Notes: generated from the letters alone by a model not told the origin. Positions 30,960-43,174 are shown, counted from the stretch's first letter. The stretch: DNA of 64,000 nt from Lepus europaeus (GCF_033115175.1 NC_084827.1:180079601-180143600); one strand, 5' to 3'. Program-made: numbers and translations.

Positions 30960-31336
30960 CTTCCCACAACCCAGGGGTCCACTTCCCACAATCCAGGGGT
31001 CCACTTCCCACAATCCAGGGGTCCACTTCCCACAACCCAGGGGTCCACTTCCCACAATCCAGGGGTCCACTTCCCACAATCCAGGGGTCCACTTCCCACA
31101 ACCCAGGGGTCCACTTCCCACAACCCAGGGGTCCACTTCCCACAATCCAGGGGTCCACTTCCCACAACCCAGGGGTCCACTTCCCACAATCCAGGGGTCC
31201 ACTTCCCACAACCCAGGGGTCCACTTCCCACAACCCAGGGGTCCACTTCCCACAATCCAGGGGTCCACTTCCCACAACCCAGGGGTCCACTTCCCACAAT
31301 CCAGGGGTCCACTTCCCACAATCCAGGGGTCCACTT
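30960..31336. repeat. Minisatellite, 22-bp unit, 17 copies
   Basis: Unit CTTCCCACAACCCAGGGGTC+CA. Units differ mainly by one C/T position (AACCC versus AATCC), in the order C T T C T T C C T C T C C T C T T. All three minus frames and at least one plus frame remain open, giving spurious proteins such as GKWTPGLWEVDPWVVGSGPL repeats. The near-perfect units indicate recent expansion. Confidence 0.97.
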
Positions 31337-31429
31337 CGTCTCCCAGGACGAGGTGTGCAGAGAAGGAAGCACGAGGGTCACCCGACCGATGCCGGTTACT
31401 GGCAAAAGGCAATGTCCACTTTTTCTTTT

Positions 31430-31471
31430 CTTTTTAAAGATTTATCTATTTATTGAAAGGCGGAGCTACAG

Positions 31472-31511
<40 letters not shown>

Positions 31512-31768
31512 TCCAATCCACTAGTTCACTCCCCAGATGGCCGCAATGGCCAGAGCTGTGCTGATCTGCAGCCAGGAGCCAGGAGCTTCCTCCAGGTCTC
31601 CCATGCAGGTGCAGGGGCCCAAGGATTTGGGCCATCTTCACTGCTTTCCCAGGCCATGGCAGAGAGCTGGATGGGAAGAGGAGCAGCCGGGACTCGAACC
31701 AGCACCCATATGGGATGCTGGCATGGCAGACCAGGGCTTTAACCTGCTGCGCCACAGCACCGGCCCCT
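31430..31768 (-). mobile_element. Full-length CSINE, reverse orientation
   Basis: TTTTTAAAGATTTATCTATT, (GA)n of about 35 bp, GGACTCGAACCAGCACCCAT, and a closing GCGCCACAGCACCGGCCCC. A well-preserved copy with an intact RNA polymerase III B-box (GGTTCGAGTCC on the minus strand). Confidence 0.92.
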
Positions 31769-31774
31769 ACGTCC

Positions 31775-32010
31775 ACTTCTTATTACAATCTCTAGTAGGC
31801 CGGAATAAAAGCATGCTTTTTTTATATGATAGAGATTATCTTTCTAAAAGTAACAACCCACATCACGATGGACGCCAAAGCTGAGATATTTTTACCACGG
31901 TCAAGAACAAAGCAGCAAGCTCGTGGTCACCACTTCCTCGCCCGGTCAGGCTGGCGTCGGCTGACAGGTGCCAGATCAGGCGGTCAGCTTCGCTTAGCAC
32001 CGCCTTAGAT
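31775..32010 (+). mobile_element. L1 ORF2 RT-region fragment
   Basis: Collinear with the piece at 30480-30900 and corresponding to the segment just before the RT active site (GGAATAAAAGC, TTTTTACCACGGTCAAGAAC). Heavily GC-drifted toward the right. No open frame. Confidence 0.5.
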
Positions 32011-32394
32011 CTGAAGCCAGAGGTGCTGACTGCCCATCCCTGCCGGAGGCACCGCCGCTGCTGACCACAAGCCACCCGCCCTGGCCACAGCCAGCTGGGA
32101 CCGGCCTTCCCTGGAGGCGGGGAGCCGGGATCCGCCTCTCCGGAGAAACGCAGAGGGCTGAGCCAGGCCCGCAGGTGCTGTCAGGGAGCCCCAAGGCGGG
32201 GTGTGTGAGAGTGCCACAGAGGCACAAGGCCAAGGGTCCTGGACAGAGGTTTATGTCCCTTGAGACATTTCCGCTACAGTGGTGAGGCGGGACAAGAAAC
32301 AGAAACAACACACAGTTTAAAGAAAAGCCGAAAGTGATCGGACATGGTCAGTGGATGATTCAGCTGCTTAGAAAATCGACTTAAAAATATTGAT

Positions 32395-32695
32395 TAGAAC
32401 CGACCAAAGCAGTCGGTAAAGGGTGGGTGTGTCGCTGGCCAGCTGGGACGCCTGCATCCCGCACCAGAGAGCCTGGTCTGATGCCCGGCCCTCGCTCCTG
32501 GCGCCAGCTCCCTGCTAATGCAGACCCTGGGAGGCCGCAGCCACGGCTCCTCTGATTGGGTCCCTGTCGCCCGGTGCGAGACCTGGATTCTATTCCTGGC
32601 TCCTGGGCTTGGCCACCCCTGAATTGCTGCAGGCATCTTGGGGGTGAACCAGCAGCTACAATATTCTCTCTCTCTCTCTCTCTCTCTCCAACAAA
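32395..32695 (+). mobile_element. Old C-SINE
   Basis: The older subfamily with CTCCCTGCTAATGCAGACCC, CTGATTGGGTCCCTGTCGCC, TTGGGGGTGAACCAGCAGC and (CT)n. Head degraded. Confidence 0.65.
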
Positions 32696-32699
32696 TGAT

Positions 32700-33434
32700 A
32701 AATTTCAGTAAACTCACCTATCACCCTCTCAAAATGGCAAAATGAACTAGCTTCTCCATAAAGCATCCGAGTTAGACAATCGGGCAAGCTACGGAACGGG
32801 CAATCCTGAAAACAAAACAGATCCAGACCAGTGTTCAGGAAATTCAGCCAAGGAAGAACGAGGCAACAAAATGGACGTGGGGCCACGACGCCTCTGCAGG
32901 CGGTAGGAGCAGCAGGCTCTACGCACGGCCTGGGAGAAGACAGCAGGTGAGTCTGGAACGCGGAGCGGGAGGCACTCAGCAAACGAGGTCGGCGTGACCG
33001 GAAAGACAGAAGCTGAATCCGCCGCTCCGTGAACCAAAGACGCCCCCGAGGAATTCGGAAGTTAAACAGTGAGACAAGTCCTCTGATCCCTGAGACCCAG
33101 ACACGCACGGGGGTCCTCCTGGGGGTGAGGAAGGCTCCTGGAATGTTCAACAAAGGCACAGTCCAGCAGCAGGTCACTGTCAAACTCCCCTGCCACGCCC
33201 TGAAAGCAAACGGAGGACACGGGGTCGCACCTGCCTGGGTCACGGCTTCCCCACGCACGGCAGGCGCAGCTCCCAGTCTCCAAGGCAAAAAAACCAAGGC
33301 ATTTGCCGCCCGGTCAGAGAACAAAGACGTTAAAGTGTCGGCAGCTGCTGTAACGTCACAGCTCACCAATATCAGATAAAAGCGAATTAAAGGAAGAAAC
33401 TAAGTTGGCAAAGCTTGTGAAACGTGGGTTTTGA
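32700..33434. other. Intergenic DNA, possibly further L1 debris
   Basis: A/C-rich unique-looking DNA. Parts (33340-33430) have the A-rich style of decayed L1, but I cannot align them with confidence. No exon. Confidence 0.3.
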
Positions 33435-33715
33435 CACATAGTCCAGACACCACTTGGGACACTCGTACCCCTTATCGGAGTGCTGGGTTCAAGTCCTGCC
33501 TCCCCTCTGATCCAGCTTCCTGCTGCTGCGCACCTGGGAGGAAGCAGGTGATGGCTCAAGTGCTTGGGTCCCTGCCACCCACATGGGAGCCCTGGAGGGA
33601 GTTCTGGGCTCCTGGGTTCGGCCTGGCCCAGCCCTGGCTCTTGTATGGATTTGGGGAGTGAACCAGCGGATGGAGGAGCTGTGTCTGTGTCTGTCTTTCA
33701 CATACAGTGAGAACT
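33435..33715 (+). mobile_element. Diverged C-SINE
   Basis: GGAGTGCTGGGTTCAAGTCC (B-box), CTTCCTGCTGCTGCGCACC, CAAGTGCTTGGGTCCCTGC, TTTGGGGAGTGAACCAGCGG and GTGTCTGTCTTTCACATA as the 3' end. Confidence 0.75.
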
Positions 33716-34602
33716 AAGAAGTGATAACACACGTGTGTGTTCTAGACGTGTGCAGACAACCCGGCAGGTGTCGGATTTCTTGCCAGCACACTGTCGAGCA
33801 GGATTTATTTTGGGGTAAAGGATTCGCAATTGCACTTTGAGAAAGGTGGGAAGCAGACTCCAGACACCCGCAGTGATTACCTCGCCATGAATAGTTCACT
33901 TTTTGTCTGCATTTTCTCCAAGAAAGCGGTATTACTTTTGTGATTAAGCTGTCTTTTATCTTTGTAAAAGAAGACATTTGGGAGAGGAGTTTAGGAAAGT
34001 TTGATGGATGAAGAGACAGGGCTCCCCAGCAGGTGCAAAGCGACCTGGGGCGTGGTTTGGTTGAGGGAATGGACCGGCAACGGGCAGGGGAGATGGCCCC
34101 ACACCGTCCTCAGCGAAGGTCCACTCTTGAAACTGCCATTCGGAGGGTGGCAGCCACTTCTGGGTGCGGCCACTGGTCGGAGGCCAGCGCAGACATCTGG
34201 GTCCGAGAGGGAGCTCCTTAGTGAGCCTGGGACACGGACTGGGGGAAGCGGCTGACGGCTCGGCAACTTCTCATGGCCAAGTTGACCGTTGTGTGGGACC
34301 AAAATTTGTAAAAGAGACTGTTTATTTAGGGGGAAGACTTGAAGGGCGTGATTTATCCTATTGACTTACCTGCGCTATATATATCTATTATATATATACA
34401 CAGCATTATATACATGTATTATATACATACGCCCCCACACCCCCACACCCACTTTTTGTATACACTTTTCTGTCATCTGTTTCCTTTGTTGGAGAACACA
34501 CCACAGGCATAGTTTATGTACCGTTTGTATGCAAACAGTTTATACGCAAATGGGGAGAGGATGTCTTTCAGGCCAGTAAGACTGGAATCTAAATGACCAA
34601 AT
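33716..34602. other. Intergenic DNA with an AT/TATATA microsatellite
   Basis: Unique DNA. Positions 34374-34440 carry a TATATA/TACATA-rich repeat followed by CCCCCACACC. No gene. Confidence 0.45.
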
Positions 34603-34912
34603 GAGGGGCAGGTGCTTAGCCTAGTGGCTAAGACACAGGTAAGGACAGCCACGCCCCACAGCAAGTGTGTAAGCTCCAGGCCCTCCTCTGGCTCCCGACT
34701 CCAGCTTTCTGCTAATGCGGACCCTGGAAGGCGGCAGTGAGGGCCCAAGGCACTGGGTCCCGGCCACGCAGGTGGGAGGCCTGGGCCGAATTCCTGGCTT
34801 CAGCCCGGTGCAGCCCAGCCTTTGCGGGCCTATGGGGAGTGAACTAGCATGTAAGAGCTCTGTCTGTCCTGTCTCTCTGCCTCTCAAATAAATAAAAATA
34901 AACAAACAATTG
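34603..34912 (+). mobile_element. Old C-SINE
   Basis: GGGGCAGGTGCTTAGCCTAG head, TTTCTGCTAATGCGGACCC, GGCACTGGGTCCCGGCCACG, CTATGGGGAGTGAACTAGC, and CTCTCAAATAAATAAAAATA tail. Nearly full length for the older subfamily. Confidence 0.75.
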
Positions 34913-35605
34913 AATGTATCAGTCTATCCAAGAAGAAGGGCGTTCAGAAGGGGTTCATCAATAAAAGACAGGAGAGGCACACACCGGGAGGGCGTCCTAC
35001 ACCCAGCCCACGGAGAAGACCTCGGGCCTCTGGATCACGGAGAGAGACCCACAGGCAAAGCCGTCCACTTTGTGAGAGGGATGCCTGCGGCCACCCCAGC
35101 CAGGGCTGCCGGACATTTGCGCCACTGTGCAGGCTCTCAGCTGCCGACCCGGTGTGGTGGCCGCTGCCAGGGGCGTCCACGTCCCTCTGGTTGCAGGTGG
35201 ATTAGAGGGAGGCCGGTGAGCTGTGCTCCTCTGGGCAAAGACGAGCTGTGATGGAAGAAGCTGTGCCGGTGACAGGGAGGGGTCGGCGGTGCCGTGGGGG
35301 GAGGGGCTGCAGGAGCACCCGGAAGAGAGCAGTTCTGGGCAGGACGCACAGCTTAGCTGCGCTGGGCGCGGTCAGACGGCCAGTGTGGGGCTGGCAGAAG
35401 CAAGGAGGGCCAGCCACAGACGGCGGCCTCTGGAGGGGGCCTGCAGGAGCAGGAGGCGGAGCGTGACCGGGGTCAGCAGCCGGGTCCCCAGGTCAGGCAC
35501 CGCCGGTGGGCAGCCCCGGGGAGGGGGCTGTGGATGAGCAAGGGCCGCTCTCGGAAGGTTAACCTGGCCCCGTTACAGGCAGGAGGGCAAGGGAGGCGCG
35601 CGCTC
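34913..35605. other. Intergenic unique DNA
   Basis: GC-rich in its right half. No exon or repeat recognised. Confidence 0.35.
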
Positions 35606-35765
35606 CATGCGGCAGGCTGCTAAGAAGGCTAATGAGTGGCAAAACAATGAGATTCAACAATCCATGTGATCACGCATTAACACTTCTAATTTTAAATCCA
35701 GCACTCTAATTAAGCATAAATTATTTTGCCATTCAAATGTATTCTGGCTTGAAGCTGCCGCTCTG
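35606..35765. promoter_or_regulatory. Candidate conserved non-coding block F
   Basis: An AT-rich unique block inside GC-rich DNA: GCTAATGAGTGGCAAAACAA, TGATCACGCATTAACACTTC, TCTAATTTTAAATCCAGCAC and TCTAATTAAGCATAAATTAT. TAATTA and TAATGA homeodomain-type cores recur. Confidence 0.4.
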
Positions 35766-37294
35766 TTGGTGGCGAGCGGGAGGAGGGTGAAGGGGAAGGA
35801 GCCGGGGCCGTGGTGGAGCTGTGGTTCCTGGGGAGGCCCAAGACCCCAGGCCCCTCACTGCCCGACGGCGCCACCGGCCGTCCCTCGCGCTGCCTCCCTC
35901 GGAGGTTGCTGTGTGCAGACAGCACACGATTAGGTCTGGCTGCGGCTCCCTCTGCCCGCCCCACCTGCCTAGCCGGGTCCAGAGTCGGAGAGGAGCCCAG
36001 TTCTCACCGAGAAGAACCTCCAGGCCCGGAGCGCAGGGAGATGGAGCGAACGGGGAGAAGCCGTGGAGGAGCTCCTAGGAGACCGGGGCACTGGGGGGTC
36101 TCAGGGTGGGCTGCAGGAGGCAAGGACGTGGCGAGGGAGACCCTTAGGGAGCTACTGCGACAGCCCGGGCGGAGTCGGTGGCTGAGACCAGGGCAGGGGC
36201 AGTGACGGCGTGGAAAGACTTGGGCCCCGGGCCACGCTGGAGGCTGGAGGCGCCCGGCCGTCCTGCGGAACCAGGGCAGTCCAGGGAGATGCCCAGGTGG
36301 GGGGCAGTGGAGGGAGTGTGGGGTGTCCGCAGGCCGAGTCGGGGTGGCCTGTGGCGGGGACAGGGCTCAGAGGCTAAACCCAGGGTGACTCTGGACTTCC
36401 TGAGTTGCCCGTTCGCCAGGCACAAAATGCGGGTTATGAAAACCCTCTGTGCCAAACCCTCTTTGCCCGCATGAACTTGCCTCTGAATTCCAGGTCCCTA
36501 AACCTTTGGGAGGCGCTCTCCGCATCCGGGGCGGGGTCGGGGGCAGAGATAAACAGCCGGCGAGGGAGGGGATGGGAGTCGTCAGCACCCACATGAGGCC
36601 TTCCAGGGGTCGCTGTCACCCAGGCTGTGGAGGGGGCCAGAGAACCAGGGGCCTGAGCACTGGCGACAGAAGAGGAGGGGAGAAAACTGGGGCGGCCACC
36701 TCGGGGAGCCCTGAGAGAGAAGGGGTGCTGGGGCTCAGCGGGCTGGAGTCCCGGGGGCGCGGCCCTGTAGTCCGTGAAGGCCACCGTCGCACCGTGGGGA
36801 TGAGGTGCACACAGCGGCCTCGGTTAGCTCCGGCGTCCACAGAGGCTTTGCACCGAGCCCGAGAGCACCGAGCCGGTGATCGCCCTACAGAAGGGATTTC
36901 TGGCCTGCAGACTTCACAATGGTGACTTTTTGAGATGTAATTGACGTGTGACAGTTTCAGTCTTGGTAAACGTGTTTGGTCAAGTCCCCGTCACCACGGA
37001 TGGACAAGGATGTTTTCCGTGTCCCCAGACTCCCGGGGAAACGAAGCTGGGGCTCTGCGGGTTTTCTGTGGGACGTGTTTGCAGCGTGCTTGGCAGCTCG
37101 GCCGGCAGCGCCGACAAAACCCTGAGCTCAGGGACGCAGAAACAGGGGACTTGTTCTGTCTTCTGAATCTCAAGTGGATAAACCGGCCTCCCACGCACTC
37201 GTCTGCCCCAGGAACCTTTCTGATCGTAAACACAAAGAGGCAGATAATTTTTATGCGAGGTCAAGTTTATTCCCTTTGCACTAAGTGCTTTTTT
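35766..37294. other. Intergenic unique DNA
   Basis: GC-rich up to about 36900, mixed after. No element or exon recognised. Long overlapping frames on both strands are compositional. Confidence 0.35.
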
Positions 37295-37332
37295 TGAAAG
37301 ATTTACTTATTTATTTGAAAGGCAGAGTTACT

Positions 37333-37368
<36 letters not shown>

Positions 37369-37625
37369 TATCTTCCATCTGTGGGTTCACTCCCCAGATA
37401 GCTGCAACAGCCGGAGCTGTGCCGATCCGAAGCCAGGAGCCAGGAGCTTCTTCCAGGTCTCCCACGTGGGTGCAGGGGCCCACGGACTTGGGCCATCTTC
37501 TACTGCTTTCCCAGGTGCATCAGGAGGGAGCTGGATGGGAAGTGGAGCAGCCGGGACACGAAGCCCACATGGGGATGGAAGCACTCCGGGTGGTGGCCTA
37601 ACCCGTGCGCCACAGCACTGGCCCC
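37295..37625 (-). mobile_element. CSINE, reverse orientation, with target-site duplication
   Basis: GAAAGATTTACTTATTTATT tail, (GA)n, TCTTCCATCTGTGGGTTCAC, and a closing GCGCCACAGCACTGGCCCC. Flanked by direct repeats TGCACTAAGT on both sides (about 37277 and 37626). Confidence 0.92.
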
Positions 37626-39714
37626 TGCACTAAGTTCACTTCTGCACCAGCACTCAAGGCGCATTGGCCAAGGGGGTGCAGACTGTCAATTGCTTGGGCC
37701 CCTGGCTCTGTTTTTGATGGGCCTCTGCTCTCTCCTCCTCAGGAGACAGGAGATGAAAATCATTGCCCAGGACAAAGGAGAGAATTCACACCCAGGCCTC
37801 CTGACCCGGCAGGCCCCTCGAGGGAAGCTGGGAGCCCGAGATCCACTCACAGCTCCTCTGCACACTCCCACAGCGGGGAGAGGAGCTATTCTGGTGGGAG
37901 CGGTGTCCTGGCACCAGTGGTCACCTCCCTGGTCATTCAGGGGCCAGGATGGGGTGAGCCTGGGGCCTATGCACAGGCTGACCAGCAGGGGGCAGCAGCA
38001 CCCAGTTGTTGGCCCCGCAAACCAGTGAGCAGGTGGCTCATCGCAGGCTGGGAACTCTCTGGGCTGTCCTGAGGCTGGTGCAGGTGGTGACGTCAGCAAG
38101 CCATGGGCCCCGCAGGAGGACGGGGTCAGCCCCCAGGGGGTGGGGTGGGGCACAGCGTCTGGGAACTGAATCCCACCAATTTGCATTTGGACAGACCTCT
38201 TGCAAGTTGGTCTTTGGAGCTCGTCTGGGCTGCCATCCCACCAGCCACGTGCCTAGGTTGTCTCGCGCATGAATGGCGGGAACATAACACCCCTGTGGGC
38301 ATTGGTGCTGGCCCTGTGCTGTGCTGACCCCGGCAAGGACCCTGTAACTGCTCTCTTAGCAGGGTGTGGATGGTGCTCGGTGAGGCCTGCACAGGGCACC
38401 CTGTGGGCCCCACCACAGTCGGCCAGGACCCGGGGCTGTGCATGTGGCCTCATGAGGACAGGCGTCCCTGTGCCTGTGTCCACTTAGCCGATGGCTGCAG
38501 GTGCCTGGCGATGCCCAGGAACTGCCCTGCAGGGCCACAGCTCAGAGGCCGGGGCGGTTCCCCCGGACATTTCCCTGTGGCGATGACCCCACTGCGGCCC
38601 AGACACCATCATGACTGAAGCCCAGAAGCCAGGGCTGCTTGTGGGGCGGGGCCGGAGCCTGGATCTGCCCCTTCTGCCCACGTGGGTGGTCTCAGTTCCC
38701 CAACACGGACAGCGATGGATCACATGGTCCCTGGGCTCCATCCCAGCTCTGAAGCCTTTGGTCAGCCTTCCCGGTGTGGCGAAGATGAGAGACCCACAGG
38801 CGTGCCCTCCGTCCGCAGGACCTGACTTTCCCTTCAAGCTCATTGCAGAGCCTCTTTTGCTGCACTCTGGGGGCGGCCAGGGTCCTCCGCGGCCCCTGGT
38901 ACAGCCACTGTGTTCCCGGGGATGGGCGGCAGCACCGACTGGTTCAACTTTGCTGTTTCCTGGGGGTCTGGAGAACCCGACAGGGCTGGGGGGGTCTCTG
39001 GGAAAGCTGGTGTCTGAGCGGACAGAGTCGATGGCTTTATAAGCTGTGGCAGGTGCACCTGACAAAATGGCCGTGTTAGCCGTGTTTAAGGGGGTCGCGT
39101 GGTGGCTGTGGTGCAGCCGTTGCCACCATCTCGGGAGCCCCATCTTGCAGAGCCAGTGGGACGCTGCCTCCACGGCCCCTGCTCCCCAGCCCCTGGCAGC
39201 CGGACGTCTCCTTTCTGCCCCTGTCCTTTGGGCTCTCCTGAAGGCCCGGTGCAGCGGGGATCCTGCCGCAGGGAGGGAGGGTGGCATCAGAGGGGGAGAG
39301 CGCTTCTGAGCTCTGCCTTCCTCGTGTCCCCTCGCCCTGCCCACAGGGGCTGCAGAGGTTGCTCTCCCAGGGCTGGGACGCCACTCCAGTCTGTTTCTCT
39401 TCTCCAGGAGCCGAGTGTCTTCCAGAATGCCACAATGGAGAGCAGAGAAAAAAAAATGTCTGTGGCCCGGGAAAGTGTAAGCCAGAGTGTTCCTTAATGT
39501 CCATTTCTCCCCAGATGGAATCTTAACAGAAGCACAGGGCTTCGGGACCGGGCCGGCAGCCTAATGGAGCCACCTCGACACAGCAGCCACTGTTAGGAAC
39601 CCACCTCTCTTCCTTCCAAGAGTTCCAGCATTAACCTGCTGGAGAGCCGAGCATGGAAACCACCTGTGGCCTTTGGAGAGCCTGGCAGGAGTGGGAGGCT
39701 TCGGCTTAAGTCTG
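37626..39714. other. Intergenic unique GC-rich DNA
   Basis: No exon, SINE or minisatellite is seen. The 286-codon minus frame at 38484-39344 has no recognisable domain and overlaps equally long frames on other strands. Confidence 0.35.
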
Positions 39715-39870
39715 TGGATGCCCCCGTTGACAATAATTGCTCATTAAATTCCGCCGCTTTGGCTGGTCGGCCCGCACAGCTTCCCATGCGTGCTACACCA
39801 TGCTTCCTCTTCCTCTAAGGGCAGCATTGGGTTTTTGAGTTAATTAAATGTGGATAAAAGGAGAGACGTG
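39715..39870. promoter_or_regulatory. Candidate conserved non-coding block G
   Basis: GTTGACAATAATTGCTCATT, AAATTCCGCCGCTTTGGCTG and GAGTTAATTAAATGTGGATA occur in a repeat-free stretch. AATAATTG and TTAATTAA are homeodomain-type motifs. Confidence 0.35.
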
Positions 39871-40104
39871 GGCAAAGGCCCCGAGCAGACATGTCACTGA
39901 AGGCAGCTGGCGAACACGCGTGTGCAGCATCGTTAGCCATGGAAAACGCAAGTTGAGATGACAGTGAACGTGGGAACTCCAATGCTGGGAGGATGCGGGC
40001 AAGCAGAGCCCCCCATCGCCTGCTGGGGGGCCCGGGAGGGGCAGTGTGACACTTATAAAGCCAAACCCGTGGTTTCCATCATTCCAGAACCTTCGATCCT
40101 GGAC

Positions 40105-40260
40105 TTTCGCCCCAGAGCAATGGAAACTGCACTTGCACCCGGACCTGTGCATGGACATCCACAGCAGCTCTACTGGTAGTAACCCCAAGCCAAAAATAGC
40201 TCCAGTGCCCCGCACAGGGCGAAGGGTTGGACACCCACGCTGTGGCCATGGTCAGGGCCA
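40105..40260 (+). mobile_element. L1 3'-end fragment (post-ORF2 type)
   Basis: GCATGGACATCCACAGCAGC followed by TCTACTGGTAGTAACCCC and CAAAAATAGCTCCAGTGCCC matches the L1 C-terminal/3' segment with the ATAGCAGC...ATAATAGCCAAAA wording. A diverged L1M-type. Confidence 0.55.
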
Positions 40261-40979
40261 TCTATGTGGAGAACCGTCTATGCGTGTGGTAGCCTGCGTG
40301 GATCTCAAGAGAAAGAGGCCTGGGGAGGGAGTCAGTCCCCCGGGGTAAGATGCCTTTTAGGTAACGTTCCTGCAATAAGGAAATCATGGAGCTGGCGGGT
40401 GGATGCCCCGGGGCAGCGTGGAGGAGGCAGGTGCGCAGGTGAGGCCGCCAGGCACCCCGCTGGTGCAGATGTTGAGCTGTGCCTGGGCGGTGGGAACGGG
40501 AGCCTCCTCCAGACACAGAAAGCAGTGCAGTCGGCTACGTACCTGCTGGCTCCATGTTTGCAGATTCAACTGAGGGTGAAAGTGTGCCCAGAACTTCCAG
40601 AAAGTTCTAGCAAGCAGAGCTTGAATTTGCATTGCACCAGCGTGATGGGGCACCCATGGGGAAGAAGTGACATGTGGGCTCACCCGCCAGTGGAGCTCCG
40701 CCTGTCACAGATCCGAGGTCTCCGCCTCCTGTCTCCCTCTACTCAGGCCTGCCATCGTTGTGCCGGTACTGGGTATGGGCAGACTTTCTCCTCTTCATTC
40801 TTCCCCAGGCGATGCACACGGCAACCACGTACACAGGGTCCTAGGTGTCCTAGGTGACGGAGGCAGGACGTCCAGCACACAGGAGGGCGTGTGCGGATTG
40901 TATGCAAACACGATGCCATTGCGCATGACGGACTGTGCAGCCATGGATGTTAGCCACTGGAGGAGGTCTCCATGGAAAC

Positions 40980-41200
40980 CGAGGGATGACTGCGCACACA
41001 CACACACACACTCACACACACACTCACACACGCATACAGTGATTGTGGGGTCTGCAGCAGCTGGGGGCACTGCACCTTTGTCAGTATCCTTGTGAGGTGC
41101 ACCGTGGTTCCGGGAGCTGTTTCCACTGCATCTCCTCCCTCCATATCCTTTATGGCAAGTGCGTATGAACCTACAATCGTCTAAAGTAGAAAAGGCGGGA
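40980..41200 (+). repeat. CA/CACT microsatellite and possible L1 3' end
   Basis: A (CA)n with CACT interruptions occupies about 40994-41036. The following text ends GTATGAACCTACAATCGTCT+AAAG, which resembles the terminal stretch of older L1 3' UTRs. The L1 assignment is tentative. Confidence 0.5.
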
Positions 41201-41827
41201 GGGAGGGAGAGAGGGTGAGATGTCAGAGTCCTCTTGCCCCACCTGAGACCCTCGCCTGCCCATCCTGTTCTCAAGGGGCCATAACACCCGAAGGGGCGGG
41301 ACGCGCGTGTCTGGGCTAGCAGGTGGCTCTTTGGCCGGTGACCCCGGACGGGTAAGCCACCCACGAGCAGAGTCCTTCTCTGACTCCCACGCTGTTGGGG
41401 GAGGGGCTCCTTGGGGGTGCAGCTGCTCGCCCTACTGTGCCGACTGGGATATTTCAGAAAGAAGAAAAATAAGGCAAGCAGTGGGCTACCCAAATGGCTA
41501 ACCCTCCCCCACTGCCCCACCGAACCACAGTGACAACCCCTAGAGTGGGTGAGCTTGGGGCCGCCTGGAGCTCCCACGCCTTGCTGGTCGCGTGCGAGCT
41601 GGAACAAGCACTAGGGAAAACTGACAGTGCCTGCTCACACAGATAACACGGTGTGGTGTGTTCACACAGGGGGAAGGAACAGCTACCATCGCATACAAGA
41701 AATGGCTCAACCTTGCACAAACGACTTAGGATGGAGAAGCCAGATACACAAGTCCACAGTGTGACGATTTTTACATGAAGTTCAAGTCTAAACAGAAACA
41801 AGTGATGGATTAGAATTCACATTGGGA

Positions 41828-42079
41828 GCCGGCACTGTGGTCTAGCCGGTAAAGTTGCCGCCTGCCGTGCCGGCATCCCATATGGGCACTGGTTCGAGTC
41901 CCGGCTGCTCCACTTCCCATCCAGCTCTGCTATGGCCTGGGAAAGCAGTAGAAGATGGCCCAAGTCCTTAGGCCTCTGTACCCACGTGGGAGACTTGGAA
42001 GAAGCTCCTGGCTCCTGGCTTCAGCCTGGCCCTGCCCTGGCCACTGCATCTATCTGGGGAGTGAACGAGCAGATGGAAG

Positions 42080-42117
<38 letters not shown>

Positions 42118-42155
42118 AACTCTTGTCTTTCAAATAAATAAACAAATAAAGAAGA
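41828..42155 (+). mobile_element. Young full-length CSINE with target-site duplication
   Basis: GGGAGCCGGCACTGTGGTCT head, intact B-box GGTTCGAGTCCC, low divergence throughout, (CT)n of about 35 bp, tail CAAATAAATAAACAAATAAA. Flanking direct repeat AGAATTCACA precedes the head and follows the tail. Confidence 0.93.
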
Positions 42156-43174
42156 AAGAATTCACAATGGCATTCGATGCCTGAGCGGGTGATGCTGCCT
42201 GCAGGGCGCACGGCCCTCTGGGTGCTGCTTCTGGCCCCGGGCTGTCTGAGCTGGGAGAACTCACCGGGCTGTGCGCTTACTGTGCGCGCGCTTGTCTTTG
42301 AGGTGCTTCCTGCGAATTCAAAACCTAGAGACTGAGTGTGAGGGCGCCCGTGGCACTCTCATATATGGACAGCTTGATGAGACACAGTTCCGGCCCCGGA
42401 CAGTCCACTCGTTTAGAGAGTACGGCTCAATGCTGCTGCAGCGCTCCCCTCTACGGGCTTGTGCGGCCATGGCTCAAGCTTTTTAGGACATTTTCTACCA
42501 GCCTAGAGGAAAGCCCACGGTCCGCGGGCCCTCGGCCCTAATCTTTGGCTGCCCCAGCCCCTCTCTGGGCCTGTGACGTGCCTCTCCTGGACGTTTGACA
42601 GGAAAGGAGCCACACGGTCCACGGCCTTCTGTGTCGGCCTCCTCTCACCCAGCGTCCTGTTTGCGAGGTCCATGCACGCTGGGACTTGAGTCATCCGATG
42701 GTCGAAGAATCTTCACCGTGTGGCTCGGTCACCTTTTGTCAAAGCACCTTTGTGGGGGCTTGTCCATCTTTCGTTATGATAGAAGCCCCGAGAGAAACTC
42801 CCAGCGGAGGAAGGAGGTGCGGTGTTTGGAGGTTCCCAGTCCAGGACGGGGAGGCCCCTCAGGCTGGTGTCCGGCAGGTGGAAGCTGGCAGTGGTGGGGC
42901 TGTGTGGGAGGGGGCAGGTGGTGAGCCAGGAAGTGGAGCCAGAGGGGCGGGGCCAAGCTCAGCCGCATGGCCAGTCCTCTGCTGAGGCCACCTTCTCCAG
43001 GACCCCCGTGAGGCCCCCCCTTCTAAACTCCCTAACTGCATCGGCTCTCCATCCGCGTAATCCATCAACCACTCACAAGACCGTGGAAACCTTCCATACA
43101 GGGACCTTAGGGGGACACCCAAACTCATATCTAAAGTGTAATCATGTTGTTTCGACTCTCACAGTATACTACGG
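42156..43174. other. Intergenic unique DNA
   Basis: No element or exon recognised. Confidence 0.35.

Noticed and set aside
30866..31456. Repetitive ORFs of 136-179 residues on both strands
   Set aside because: Produced by the 22-bp minisatellite, which stays open in several frames; no gene context.
38484..39344. 286-residue minus-strand ORF as a possible upstream gene exon
   Set aside because: No recognisable motif or consistent splice signals; equally long frames overlap on other strands.
41828..41910. tRNA-like A-box and B-box sequences in SINE heads as tRNA genes
   Set aside because: They are C-SINE internal promoters without a complete cloverleaf or anticodon arm.
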